Source: Defluviitaleaceae bacterium
Lineage (GTDB): Bacteria > Bacillota > Clostridia > Lachnospirales > WQUN01
Length of the DNA stretch: 43,544 nucleotides
Assembly (NCBI GenBank): GCA_009780315.1
Contig: WRAH01000024.1
Coordinates: 1 to 43,544, forward strand
Reading direction: 5' to 3'
A model generated the notes under the pieces. It was given only the letters and a program-made list of their open reading frames with translations, was not told where the DNA came from and did not search any database. Positions 8,068-16,116 of this stretch are shown piece after piece. The first letter of the stretch is position 1, and every line of letters starts with the position of its first letter. A program made the position numbers and the translations under genes.

Positions 8068-9483
8068 TTACAGCTCCGTTTCCATTCCCATGTATTCCAT
8101 GAATAAGGTATTGAACCGTGGGTGTGTTGCTAGATTTATTTCTTTGGCTGTTGCGGTGATGATGTCCAGCGCTTGTTCACTGGCTGGGTTTAGTAAGGTT
8201 TTTGCACACCCGCCAAGGGCAGCATTGCCTATGGCTTGCACCTTGTTTTTTAAGGGTGCAGGGATTAAGCCCAAAGTCGCCGCACTGGCAACATTGATAT
8301 GATACCCAAACCCACCTGCCAAGAAGACTTTTGAAATATCTTCATATTTTAGCCCTGCTTCTTCCAGCAAAATTTCTATACCCGAACGTACAGCAGATTT
8401 TGCAAGTTGAACCTCACGGATATCCTTTTGGGTAAAAGCAATGTCTTTCGTAATCATTACCCCATCACTTTCATCTTCCAAACGCCCTGTCTCATCCACT
8501 AGATTATGACGTATAAGCTCGGCTGTGATATCAATAACACCTGTTCCGCAAATGCCTACTGGGTTATCTTTCAAAGACTCACCAACGGTTTCATAGATAA
8601 ATACGTTGGATTTTGGCAAATAGTTCACACGGGCAATTGCACCAGAAATACTACCAACCCCTTGAGATATATTGCCTGCTTCAAAAGCTGGGCCAGCGGC
8701 AGTAGAAGTTACTAAAATTTTATCCTGAGTGAACAACGCAAGTTCTCCATTTGTGCCTAGGTCAATAAGCAAACTTGCATTATCTGTTTTACCCCATCTG
8801 CAAAAGGAAATGCCTGCGGTAATATCTGCCCCTACAAAGGTTGATATTCCCGGTAGAATCAATGTATCTATTCCGTCAAAATCTTGACGGTGGGCGGCAA
8901 GTGTCACAGGGGTAAATGGATAAACGCCTAAAGTGTCACAAGGAAGATTTCGCAAAAGGTGTAACATTGTCGTATTTCCCACAATGCCTATACGGCTTAT
9001 TTCTTCTCGCTTAATATCTGCTATTTTTATAATTTCGGCTATACCTGTGCTAATATCTTCTATTATATATGCATTTAATTTTGCGGCGTTCCCTTCAAGG
9101 GCTTTTGAAATACGTGTAACCACATCTGCACCAAAGACATGCTGGCTATTTATGCTAGAATAGACGGCTTTTTTTGCACCGCTCATACTCAACAGTTCAA
9201 ATGCCAAAGTGGTTGTGCCTATGTCAATAGCCAGTACATATGGAGGTGAAATATCGTCATTATCAATGCCCATCATTTCTACATAATCAGAAACAACAAG
9301 CATTTTTTTAGCCCCTTCAACTTCTATATTTGTCATACTTTCATCATATGCAGTTTGACAGGCTAGACACTTTTTACCTTCAACAATGACTATGCACTTT
9401 CCGCAAATTCCCTTGCCTCCACAGGGTGCAGGCACTGGTATACCGCCCCTGTGCAGAACCGTCAACACATTTTCAACAACCAC
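8068..9483 (-). CDS. RACo-like ferredoxin/ASKHA ATPase (corrinoid activator family)
   Basis: 471 residues. The N-terminus is a short plant-type [2Fe-2S] ferredoxin segment with C21, C27, C30 and C42 (PCGGKGICGKC ... CLACQT). The rest is an ASKHA-fold ATPase of the DUF4445 type: AIDIGTTTLAFEL, DLGTNGELAL, then GGFGYHIN near the end. The family includes RACo, which uses ATP to reductively reactivate corrinoid proteins of methyltransferase systems. The start is GTG 9483 after AAGGGGGG; an ATG two bases upstream is out of frame. The ferredoxin part is shorter than usual: the first beta strands before the Cys loop are reduced to about 20 residues. No corrinoid protein or methyltransferase is in this window, so its partner is unknown. 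Confidence 0.85.
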   Translation of the reverse strand: MVVENVLTVLHRGGIPVPAPCGGKGICGKCIVIVEGKKCLACQTAYDESMTNIEVEGAKKMLVVSDYVEMMGIDNDDISPPYVLAIDIGTTTLAFELLSMSGAKKAVYSSINSQHVFGADVVTRISKALEGNAAKLNAYIIEDISTGIAEIIKIADIKREEISRIGIVGNTTMLHLLRNLPCDTLGVYPFTPVTLAAHRQDFDGIDTLILPGISTFVGADITAGISFCRWGKTDNASLLIDLGTNGELALFTQDKILVTSTAAGPAFEAGNISQGVGSISGAIARVNYLPKSNVFIYETVGESLKDNPVGICGTGVIDITAELIRHNLVDETGRLEDESDGVMITKDIAFTQKDIREVQLAKSAVRSGIEILLEEAGLKYEDISKVFLAGGFGYHINVASAATLGLIPAPLKNKVQAIGNAALGGCAKTLLNPASEQALDIITATAKEINLATHPRFNTLFMEYMGMETEL

Positions 9484-9498
9484 ATAAATCCCCCCTTA

Positions 9499-9527
9499 TT
9501 CCATAAACTTGGATTTTCTGCTATGAT
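9499..9527 (+). promoter_or_regulatory. Candidate promoter for tex-metG operon
   Basis: A weak -35 TTCCAT (9499-9504), a 17-base spacer and an extended -10 TGC-TATGAT (9519-9527) lie 33 bases before the tex ATG. The tex ribosome site AAGGAG is at 9549-9554. Confidence 0.45.
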
Positions 9528-9538
9528 GTTGTCTGACT

Positions 9539-9547
9539 ATTATAACA
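9539..9547 (-). promoter_or_regulatory. Candidate extended -10 for the RACo-like gene
   Basis: On the minus strand TGT-TATAAT (9547-9539) forms a perfect extended -10 about 55 bases before GTG 9483. The -35 position falls near the tex start and is poor, as is usual when an extended -10 is present. The two promoters overlap back to back in a 77-base gap. Confidence 0.4.
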
Positions 9548-9560
9548 TAAGGAGAGCCAC

Positions 9561-11735
9561 ATGGATATAATTACAAAATTAACACAGGAATTTGCGCTGG
9601 CACGCTGGCAAGTTGAAAACACAGTGGAACTTATTGACGCAGACAATACGATTCCTTTTATTGCCCGTTACCGCAAGGAGCAAACAGGTGAAATTGATGA
9701 CCAAAAGCTGCGTGAACTTAGCGAAAGACTAGAATATTTGCGAAACTTAGAAGACCGTAAGAAAACAGTCATAGAGACTTTAACCGAACAAGGCAATCTA
9801 ACAGATGAACTCACAACGGCAATAGCCGCCGCAACAACTTTGACGGAAGTTGAAGACATCTATCGTCCATTCCGCCCAAAACGCCGCACCCGTGCGACCA
9901 TTGCCATGGAAAAAGGTTTAACCCCGCTGGCAGATTTAATTTGGGAACAAGCCCTCACCGATATAAAAACCGCCGCTTTAGCATATATTGACGCGGAAAA
10001 AGGTGTGGAAACTGTAGAAGATGCACTTGCTGGTGCAAGTGATATTATTGCAGAAAAAATTTCTGACGACCCAACTTGCCGCACTTTGGCACGGGATTTA
10101 ACACAAAAGGAAGGCATTATTACTTCCGTTGCATCTAAAAAAACATTGGAGATTAACGAAGATTCAGAAACATCTGCTAAAGCCGCCATTTATGAAATGT
10201 ATCACGACTTTAGTGAGCCGATTAAAAAAATTGCAGGGCATAGGGTGCTGGCAATCAACCGCGGCGAAAATGAAGGCTGGTTAAAAATTGATGTGGACGC
10301 ACCAGAGGATAAAATTCTTGCTGACTTGGCAAAACTTTTTATAAAGCAAAATCCTGCAACTTTAGAATTTATGAATGCCGCACTGACAGACAGTTATAAA
10401 CGGCTCACTGCCCCAGCAGTAGAGCGGGAAATGCGCAACTTACTCACTGAAAATGCTGAAGAAGGTGCAATAAAAGTTTTTGCGGAAAATTTAAAACAAT
10501 TACTCATGCAACCACCAGTAAAAGACCGTGTTGTACTTGCCATTGACCCAGGCTTCCGTACAGGCTGTAAACTGGCAGTTGTAAACGAAACAGGCAAAGT
10601 CCTTGAAACAGGCGTAGTTTACATGACAACAAATAAAGACACTACCCCTTCAAAAAAGATTTTAAAGGAAATGATTGACCGTCATAAGGCAGACTTAATT
10701 GCCATAGGAAATGGTACAGCATCCCGTGAATCAGAATTGGTTGTGGCAGAATTGTTAAAGGAAACAGGTATCAATGCCCAATATATTATTGTCAATGAAG
10801 CGGGCGCGTCTGTTTATTCTGCATCAAAACTGGGCGCAGAAGAGTTCCCTGAGTTTGATGTGGCACTGAGAAGTGCCGTATCCATTGGCCGTAGGCTACA
10901 AGACCCATTGGCAGAGCTTGTAAAAATTGACCCCCGCAGTATTGGTGTTGGACAATATCAACATGATATGAACCAAAAACGTCTGAGCGGCACACTTTCT
11001 GGTGTGGTAGAGGCTTGTGTTAATGCCGTTGGCGTTGACTTAAACACGGCATCCCCTAGTCTACTTTCCTATGTGGCTGGTATAAGTCCCGGGATTGCCA
11101 AAAATATTCTGGCGTATCGTGAGGAAAATGGAAAATTTGAATCACGCAAACAACTGCTTAAAGTCAGCAAACTTGGGCCAAAAGCATTTGAACAATGTGC
11201 AGGATTTATGCGCATTCCAGGAGGAAAGAATCCCCTGGATAACACAAGTGTTCACCCTGAATCCTATACTATTGCCGAAGCATATTTAAAAATTGCAGAC
11301 AAGCCTGTACAAGCCATTAAGTCACTAAAGGCACTTAGCGGAACACCCCAACGAGACTATGAAACGATGGCAAAAACTTTGGCAGTAGGCATTCCTACAT
11401 TAAAAGATATTATTGCCGAGTTAGAAAAACCCGGGCGTGACCCACGGGACGAACTTCCCCCTGTACTCCTTCGCAGTGATGTACTTGAAATGGAAGACTT
11501 GCAAGAGGGCATGATTTTAACGGGAACAGTGCGCAATGTGATTGACTTTGGTGCATTTGTAGACATTGGTGTTCATCAAGATGGACTGGTTCATATCTCA
11601 CAAATTGGTGATAAGTTCATTAAACATCCCCTGGAAGCTGTCCAAGTTGGTGAAGTTGTTAAAGTCAAAGTCATGAGTGTTGATGTGAAGAAGAAACGCA
11701 TCGCATTGTCTATGAAAATAGGAAAGCAGTCATGA
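9561..11735 (+). CDS. tex: Tex, S1-domain RNA-binding transcription accessory protein
   Basis: 724 residues, the usual Tex length. The helical N-terminal region (ITKLTQEFALARWQVENTVELI ... PFIARYRKEQTGEIDD) is typical. The YqgF/RNase H-like module starts near residue 322 (VLAIDPGFRTGCKLAVVN). Helix-hairpin-helix motifs follow at about 490-560 (LNTASPSLLSYVAGISPGIA), and a C-terminal S1 domain lies at about 646-717 (GTVRNVIDFGAFVDIGVHQDGLVHIS). Tex binds nucleic acid and affects transcription; its exact role is unsettled. It is the first gene of a coupled operon: its stop overlaps the start of a tiny membrane-protein gene. Confidence 0.95.
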   Translation: MDIITKLTQEFALARWQVENTVELIDADNTIPFIARYRKEQTGEIDDQKLRELSERLEYLRNLEDRKKTVIETLTEQGNLTDELTTAIAAATTLTEVEDIYRPFRPKRRTRATIAMEKGLTPLADLIWEQALTDIKTAALAYIDAEKGVETVEDALAGASDIIAEKISDDPTCRTLARDLTQKEGIITSVASKKTLEINEDSETSAKAAIYEMYHDFSEPIKKIAGHRVLAINRGENEGWLKIDVDAPEDKILADLAKLFIKQNPATLEFMNAALTDSYKRLTAPAVEREMRNLLTENAEEGAIKVFAENLKQLLMQPPVKDRVVLAIDPGFRTGCKLAVVNETGKVLETGVVYMTTNKDTTPSKKILKEMIDRHKADLIAIGNGTASRESELVVAELLKETGINAQYIIVNEAGASVYSASKLGAEEFPEFDVALRSAVSIGRRLQDPLAELVKIDPRSIGVGQYQHDMNQKRLSGTLSGVVEACVNAVGVDLNTASPSLLSYVAGISPGIAKNILAYREENGKFESRKQLLKVSKLGPKAFEQCAGFMRIPGGKNPLDNTSVHPESYTIAEAYLKIADKPVQAIKSLKALSGTPQRDYETMAKTLAVGIPTLKDIIAELEKPGRDPRDELPPVLLRSDVLEMEDLQEGMILTGTVRNVIDFGAFVDIGVHQDGLVHISQIGDKFIKHPLEAVQVGEVVKVKVMSVDVKKKRIALSMKIGKQS

Positions 11736-11869
11736 AAAACAAACATTTTCAAATGTTCTTGTTCATACTTTTAATACTTATGATGGCAGCAGTAGGTATA
11801 CTTGCACCACGCTTTTTAGAAAGTGAACCAGAAAATGAATATGAAATACAGGAGGCACTCACCCCATGA
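11732..11869 (+). CDS. 45-residue single-pass membrane microprotein between tex and metG
   Basis: A 46-codon reading frame too short for standard tracks. ATG 11732 overlaps the tex stop (ATGA) and has GGAAAG upstream (11721-11726). Its TGA (11867-11869) overlaps the metG ATG (ATGA again). The product starts MKNKHFQMF, continues with a strongly hydrophobic segment (about residues 8-25, LFILLILMMAAVGILA) and ends in an acidic tail (SEPENEYEIQEA). It is therefore a likely inner-face-anchored membrane peptide with an acidic tail. The double coupling fills the tex-metG gap exactly and argues that it is translated. The metG ribosome site (AGGAGG) lies within its last codons. Function unknown; no family recognised. 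Confidence 0.65.
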   Translation: MKNKHFQMFLFILLILMMAAVGILAPRFLESEPENEYEIQEALTP

Positions 11870-13407
11870 AAACCTATTACATTACCACCCCCATTTACTA
11901 TCTCAATGCTGACCCCCACATTGGACATACTTATACCACTGTGGCAGCAGATGTTATGGCACGATATAAAAAAGAACGCGGATTTGATGTGAAATTTCTT
12001 ACAGGTGCAGATGAGCATGGGCAAAAAGTAGAACGTGCTGCAGCAGATGCAGGTGTTCATCCGCAAGCTTTTGTAGACAATCTCGTAAGTATCTACAAAG
12101 AAGTATGGAAAACCATGGACTGCGACTATGATTATTTTTCCCGCACGACTGACCCTGCCCATCAAGAAACAGTTAAAAAAATCTTTAAAAAATTATATGA
12201 CCAAGGTGACATATATAAAGGAAGTTATGAAGGATTGTACTGCACACCAGATGAAACTTTTTTTAATGAACGTGATGTTATTGATGGAAAATGCCCAGAT
12301 TGCGGCCGCCCTGTAGAACGGGTTACAGAAGAAAGCTATTTCTTCCGCATGAGCAAATATCAAGGGGCTTTAGAAAAATTATATGAAGACCATCCAGATT
12401 TTCTTGTGCCTGTCGCCCGCCGTAATGAAATGATGAATAATTTTATTAAACCGGGGTTAGAGGATTTATGCGTATCCCGCACGTCATTTACATGGGGCGT
12501 TCCTGTGGATTTTGACCCAGGGCATGTGATTTATGTATGGATTGACGCTTTGCCCAATTATATTACGTCATTAGGATTTCTTTCTGATAAGGATAGTGAC
12601 TACAAACGCTATTGGCCAGCGGATTTACACTTAATGTCCAAAGAAATTGTGCGTTTTCATGCGGTGATTTGGCCATGTATTCTCATGGCACTTGGGGAGC
12701 CTGTACCTAAGCAGGTTTTCAGCCATGGCTGGCTTCAATATGATGGCAAAAAAATGAGTAAATCCCTTGGCAATGCGATTAGTCCCAAAGCACTGGTCGA
12801 TGAATATGGCGTTGATGCAATCCGCTACTTTCTTTTACGGGAATTTACTTTTGGTCCAGATGGGAACTTCACCCCAACTGCACTCATCAACCGTTATAAT
12901 GCCGACCTTGCAAACGATTTAGGTAATCTGCTTTCCCGCACTGTGGGCATGGTAGACAAGTACTTTGGTGGAACATTGCCGCTACTGGAAGCAGAAAACT
13001 CTGAATTTGATAATGCACTTGGAGAAATGGCAAAAGCAATGCTTGGAAAAGTAGAAGACCGAATGGACGCATTGGCTTTCTCTGAAGCCTTAAATCACAC
13101 ATGGGATTTGGTGCGCCGTGCCAACAAATACATTGATGAAAGTCAGCCATGGGTGCTTGCCAAGGATGAAAGCAAAAAAGCAGAACTTGCAAACGTACTC
13201 TACCACTTGGCAGAGACATTGCGTATTGTATCCATTGCCATTAAGCCCACCATGCCCAATACCCCTGCAATCATTTGTGAACAATTAAATATCACAGACC
13301 CAGCCCTCACCACATGGGAGAGCGCGAAAACATTTGGTCTGCTTCACCGCAGTTTGACTGTAACCAAAGGCGCACCTGCATTCCCTCGCATAGAAAAGGA
13401 TAAATAA
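11866..13407 (+). CDS. metG: Methionyl-tRNA synthetase, short form
   Basis: 513 residues. Class I signatures HIGH (18-21) and KMSKS (296-300) are intact, with the connecting insertion containing C126, C143 and C146 (CTPDE ... CPDC). The anticodon-binding helical domain fills the C-terminal third. The protein stops near that domain and lacks the EMAP/Trbp111-type tRNA-binding dimerisation domain that lengthens B. subtilis MetS to about 660 residues. It charges initiator and elongator tRNA-Met. Its stop overlaps the tatD start (TAATG), giving the metS-yabD-like order known from other Bacillota. No T-box is present; the leader is coding sequence. Confidence 0.95.
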   Translation: MKTYYITTPIYYLNADPHIGHTYTTVAADVMARYKKERGFDVKFLTGADEHGQKVERAAADAGVHPQAFVDNLVSIYKEVWKTMDCDYDYFSRTTDPAHQETVKKIFKKLYDQGDIYKGSYEGLYCTPDETFFNERDVIDGKCPDCGRPVERVTEESYFFRMSKYQGALEKLYEDHPDFLVPVARRNEMMNNFIKPGLEDLCVSRTSFTWGVPVDFDPGHVIYVWIDALPNYITSLGFLSDKDSDYKRYWPADLHLMSKEIVRFHAVIWPCILMALGEPVPKQVFSHGWLQYDGKKMSKSLGNAISPKALVDEYGVDAIRYFLLREFTFGPDGNFTPTALINRYNADLANDLGNLLSRTVGMVDKYFGGTLPLLEAENSEFDNALGEMAKAMLGKVEDRMDALAFSEALNHTWDLVRRANKYIDESQPWVLAKDESKKAELANVLYHLAETLRIVSIAIKPTMPNTPAIICEQLNITDPALTTWESAKTFGLLHRSLTVTKGAPAFPRIEKDK

Positions 13408-14177
13408 TGATAATTGATTCACACACACATTATAATCATAAACAATTTAACGAAGACCAAGAAACATTATTAAATGCTTTACCCAGCCAAGGTATAAGTA
13501 CGGTTATAAACATTGGTTATGATTTAGAATCATCACAGGCTTCCGTCGAAATGGCGGAAGCTTATCCTCATGTGTACGCCACAGTGGGCGTACATCCTCA
13601 TGATGCAAAAACTATCAATGAACAAGTCCTAAAAGCATTAGAAGACCTATGTACCCATAAAAAAGTAGTAGCCTTTGGTGAAATTGGTTTGGACTTCTTC
13701 CATAACTTCTCTCCAGCCCATGTTCAAAGGAAGGGATTTAACCATCAATTAGCACTTGCCCATAAGGTCAATTTACCTGTAGTTATCCATTCCCGTGACG
13801 CAAATGATGAAGTTTTTAACATGATAGAAGCTTCGTCAGTACGGCGGGGGGTTATTCACAGCTTTTCTGGTGATACAGCACTTGCACTTAAATATGTAGA
13901 ACTGGGTTTTTATATTGGTATAAGCGGCGTAATCACCTTTGATAAAAGCGGTAAACTTCAAGACACAGTTGCCGCAATTCCATTATCAAGTATGCTATTG
14001 GAAACGGACTGTCCATATTTAACCCCCAAGCCCTACCGCGGTAAGCGCAACAACTCAACATATCTTACTTTTGTTGCCGCAGAAATTGCAAAAATAAAAG
14101 GCATAACCGCCGAAGCCGTATATGCTCAAACCAGCAAAAATACAAAGTGTCTATTTGGGCTAGGAGATAGTGTTTAA
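13407..14177 (+). CDS. tatD: TatD-family metal-dependent hydrolase/DNase
   Basis: 256 residues, full length for the family. Metal and catalytic residues are all visible: HxH at H6/H8 (DSHTHYNH), E92 in FGEIGLDF, H128 in VVIHSRD, H151 in GVIHSFSG and D201 in LLETDCPYLTP. The family contains 3'-5' exonucleases and related hydrolases of a TIM-barrel fold. It is equivalent by position to yabD, next to the methionyl-tRNA synthetase gene in B. subtilis. It shares one base with the metG stop, so expression is coupled. Confidence 0.93.
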   Translation: MIIDSHTHYNHKQFNEDQETLLNALPSQGISTVINIGYDLESSQASVEMAEAYPHVYATVGVHPHDAKTINEQVLKALEDLCTHKKVVAFGEIGLDFFHNFSPAHVQRKGFNHQLALAHKVNLPVVIHSRDANDEVFNMIEASSVRRGVIHSFSGDTALALKYVELGFYIGISGVITFDKSGKLQDTVAAIPLSSMLLETDCPYLTPKPYRGKRNNSTYLTFVAAEIAKIKGITAEAVYAQTSKNTKCLFGLGDSV

Positions 14178-14179
14178 AA

Positions 14180-14950
14180 ATGAGCGAGTGGAAAAATAAA
14201 CTGGATGTTTTTCTTTCAGATTTTGAATACATTGATGATGTTGTTGGTGTATTAGTGTGTGGAAGTTACATCACAGGACATCCCACGAAACATTCTGATT
14301 TGGATGTCCATATTGTTCTTGATAATGATGTTGCGTATAGAGAGCGCGGAAATAGAATCATTGATGGTCTACTTATAGAATACTTTGCAAACCCTTTAAA
14401 ACAGATTCTTTGCTATTTTAACGATGATTTAAAAGATAAAAGCCTTATGAGTCAAACACAATTTGTCACAGGCAAAATTATATTAGATACCGTTGGAGAT
14501 GTCGCCACCCTTAAAGAAAAAGCCCAAAGTATGATTGCAGATTTTTATGATTCAAGTCAGACGATTGTTTCTATATCTGACTTAGATAAGTATTTTTTTT
14601 GGGATATGCTGGACGACTTACAAGATGCATACGAAACGCAAAAACCAGACTTTGATTTTATGTATTTTACCCGCTTAAACATGCTCATTGAAAAATACAT
14701 GGCGTATATCAATCTGCCATACAACAGTAAAACAGTTTATGGAAATATTACAAGTCCTATTGTCAGAGATAAATATTTACTCAAGGAATTACCTGATTCT
14801 ATGATTAGCAGATTGATTGCCAAGGCTATCACTGCTATAGAAAAAAGCGAAAAAATGAAAGTGTATAACACGCTGACCACCACAATTATTAACAATTTTG
14901 GTGGGTTCAATATAGATGGATTCAAGTTTAAAGGGGATGTCTCACTATGA
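14180..14950 (+). CDS. Nucleotidyltransferase-domain protein
   Basis: 256 residues. The N-terminal part has the pol-beta-type nucleotidyltransferase signature: GSY (28-30) followed by SDLDVHI with D40 and D42 as metal ligands. The rest is helical and could bind a substrate; kanamycin nucleotidyltransferase-like proteins look similar. The substrate cannot be read from the sequence: antibiotics, tRNA or a protein are all possible. It starts 2 bases after tatD and is the last gene of the operon, with the terminator overlapping its stop codon. Confidence 0.8.
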   Translation: MSEWKNKLDVFLSDFEYIDDVVGVLVCGSYITGHPTKHSDLDVHIVLDNDVAYRERGNRIIDGLLIEYFANPLKQILCYFNDDLKDKSLMSQTQFVTGKIILDTVGDVATLKEKAQSMIADFYDSSQTIVSISDLDKYFFWDMLDDLQDAYETQKPDFDFMYFTRLNMLIEKYMAYINLPYNSKTVYGNITSPIVRDKYLLKELPDSMISRLIAKAITAIEKSEKMKVYNTLTTTIINNFGGFNIDGFKFKGDVSL

Positions 14951-14970
14951 CGTGAGCCATCCCCTTTATA
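14930..14970. terminator. Strong terminator between convergent genes
   Basis: AAAGGGGATG (14930-14939) pairs with CATCCCCTTT (14958-14967), with inner CTCAC/GTGAG pairing and a 6-base loop. It overlaps the end of the nucleotidyltransferase gene and serves it and probably also the esterase gene arriving on the other strand. Confidence 0.85.
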
Positions 14971-14976
14971 TGGAAT

Positions 14977-15939
14977 TTATAAGCCTTTAAAGAAATTATA
15001 AATCAGTTCCGCAGATTCTGGAAGTGCCTCATGCCCATGATTGGGATACACTTCGCAGGATTTTTTTGCAATTATTTTGTTATATGCCGCAAACTGGGTA
15101 CTTGGCGGACATGTGGTATCCATCAGTGTGATAAACATGTATGTCTCGCCCTTTATTCTAGGTGCTAAATTTGATACATCAATATATCCTAAAGTTTCAA
15201 ACATTTCATCCATATTTTGCTGGCGCGGGTCTTTATTGCGAATGTAGTATGAAAGCTCTTCATAGGCGGCTTGAAATAAGTCCATTGCCCAAGAGCGTTT
15301 ATAGTCTGACAAAAACGGATAAATAGGGGCATTCATTTTAATACGCGGCTCTAATGCCGCACATGCAAGGGTCAGCGCGCCGCCCTGTGAACCGCCTGTA
15401 GCCCCTACTCTGTTTTCATCAACAAAATCCATTGACATGAGTACACGGGCAGTTTGAACGGTGTCTAAAAAGACATTTTTAAAAAATAAATTATCTGGAT
15501 TATTTCCATAAAGTCCGCGAATAATATGTCCACGTAATGTATTTCCCATGACTGTCGTATTATCTGATGAAAGACCCATTTGCCCCCGAACATCCATGGC
15601 AAGCACAGCATATCCAGCATATGCATAAGGCAATTTATCCACCCACCCGCCTGAATGGGAAGAGTATCCATGAAACATAACTATTGCAGGTATTTTCCCA
15701 CTCACATTTTCTGGGCGAATAAATTTGCAGCCGATTCTTGCGTCGCCTACACCTGTAAAAAATAAATTTTTACAAATGACACCTGGGGCAGAAAAGTTTA
15801 CATCTTCAAGTTCAAAATCAAGGGATTGCTGGTCAAGGACTTTTAAAGCCTTATCCCAATACACATCAAACCCTTTTGGCAGTGGGCTTGACCCTGTATA
15901 AGTTTTTAGCTGTTCTAATGGAAAATCTAATGCAGGCAT
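14977..15939 (-). CDS. CE7 acetyl-xylan esterase / cephalosporin-C deacetylase
   Basis: 320 residues, the usual CE7 length, no signal peptide, so cytoplasmic. The alpha/beta-hydrolase triad is S184 in GGSQGG, D274 in LMDTTCPPST and H303 in NHGHE. The family marks HGY (90-92) and RGQ (118-120) are present. CE7 enzymes remove acetyl groups from short xylo-oligosaccharides after import. The divergent sugar transporter and nearby beta-xylosidase support this role. Its start has AAGGAG upstream (AAGGAGTATATATATG). Confidence 0.93.
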   Translation of the reverse strand: MPALDFPLEQLKTYTGSSPLPKGFDVYWDKALKVLDQQSLDFELEDVNFSAPGVICKNLFFTGVGDARIGCKFIRPENVSGKIPAIVMFHGYSSHSGGWVDKLPYAYAGYAVLAMDVRGQMGLSSDNTTVMGNTLRGHIIRGLYGNNPDNLFFKNVFLDTVQTARVLMSMDFVDENRVGATGGSQGGALTLACAALEPRIKMNAPIYPFLSDYKRSWAMDLFQAAYEELSYYIRNKDPRQQNMDEMFETLGYIDVSNLAPRIKGETYMFITLMDTTCPPSTQFAAYNKIIAKKSCEVYPNHGHEALPESAELIYNFFKGL

Positions 15940-15981
15940 ATATATACTCCTTCATGATTATTTCCTATTGCAATGACTATA

Positions 15982-16010
15982 ATTATAGCAAAGCCTACAA
16001 ATGCTGTCTA
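15982..16010 (-). promoter_or_regulatory. Promoter of the acetyl-xylan esterase gene
   Basis: On the minus strand TAGACA (16010-16005), a 17-base spacer and TATAAT (15987-15982) lie 42 bases before the ATG. TGC before the -10 also makes it an extended -10, so it should be a strong sigma-A promoter. Confidence 0.7.
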
Positions 16011-16062
16011 TTGATTCGGCAAGATTTACTAAGGATACGTATAAATTTGAACAAAATGAATG

Positions 16063-16091
16063 TTGACGAAATCGGTTTCCTATGTTAATCT
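16063..16091 (+). promoter_or_regulatory. Promoter of the sugar ABC operon with embedded LacI/cre-like operator
   Basis: TTGACG (16063-16068), a 17-base spacer and TAATCT (16086-16091) lie 25 bases before the permease ATG. The spacer holds GAAATCGGTTTC (16068-16079), a near-palindrome centred on CG, which is the pattern bound by LacI/GalR-family proteins and CcpA. A repressor bound there would block RNA polymerase directly. No LacI-family gene is in the window. Confidence 0.55.
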
Positions 16092-16116
16092 GTGCCGTAA
16101 TAAGGAGAGTTGCATT

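Noticed and set aside
11735..11866. T-box leader for metG
   Set aside because: The gap is fully occupied by the 45-residue frame and has no T-box landmarks.
16060..16116. Upstream start for the first permease
   Set aside because: It lies inside the promoter; ATG 16117 has a proper ribosome site and begins the family-typical sequence.
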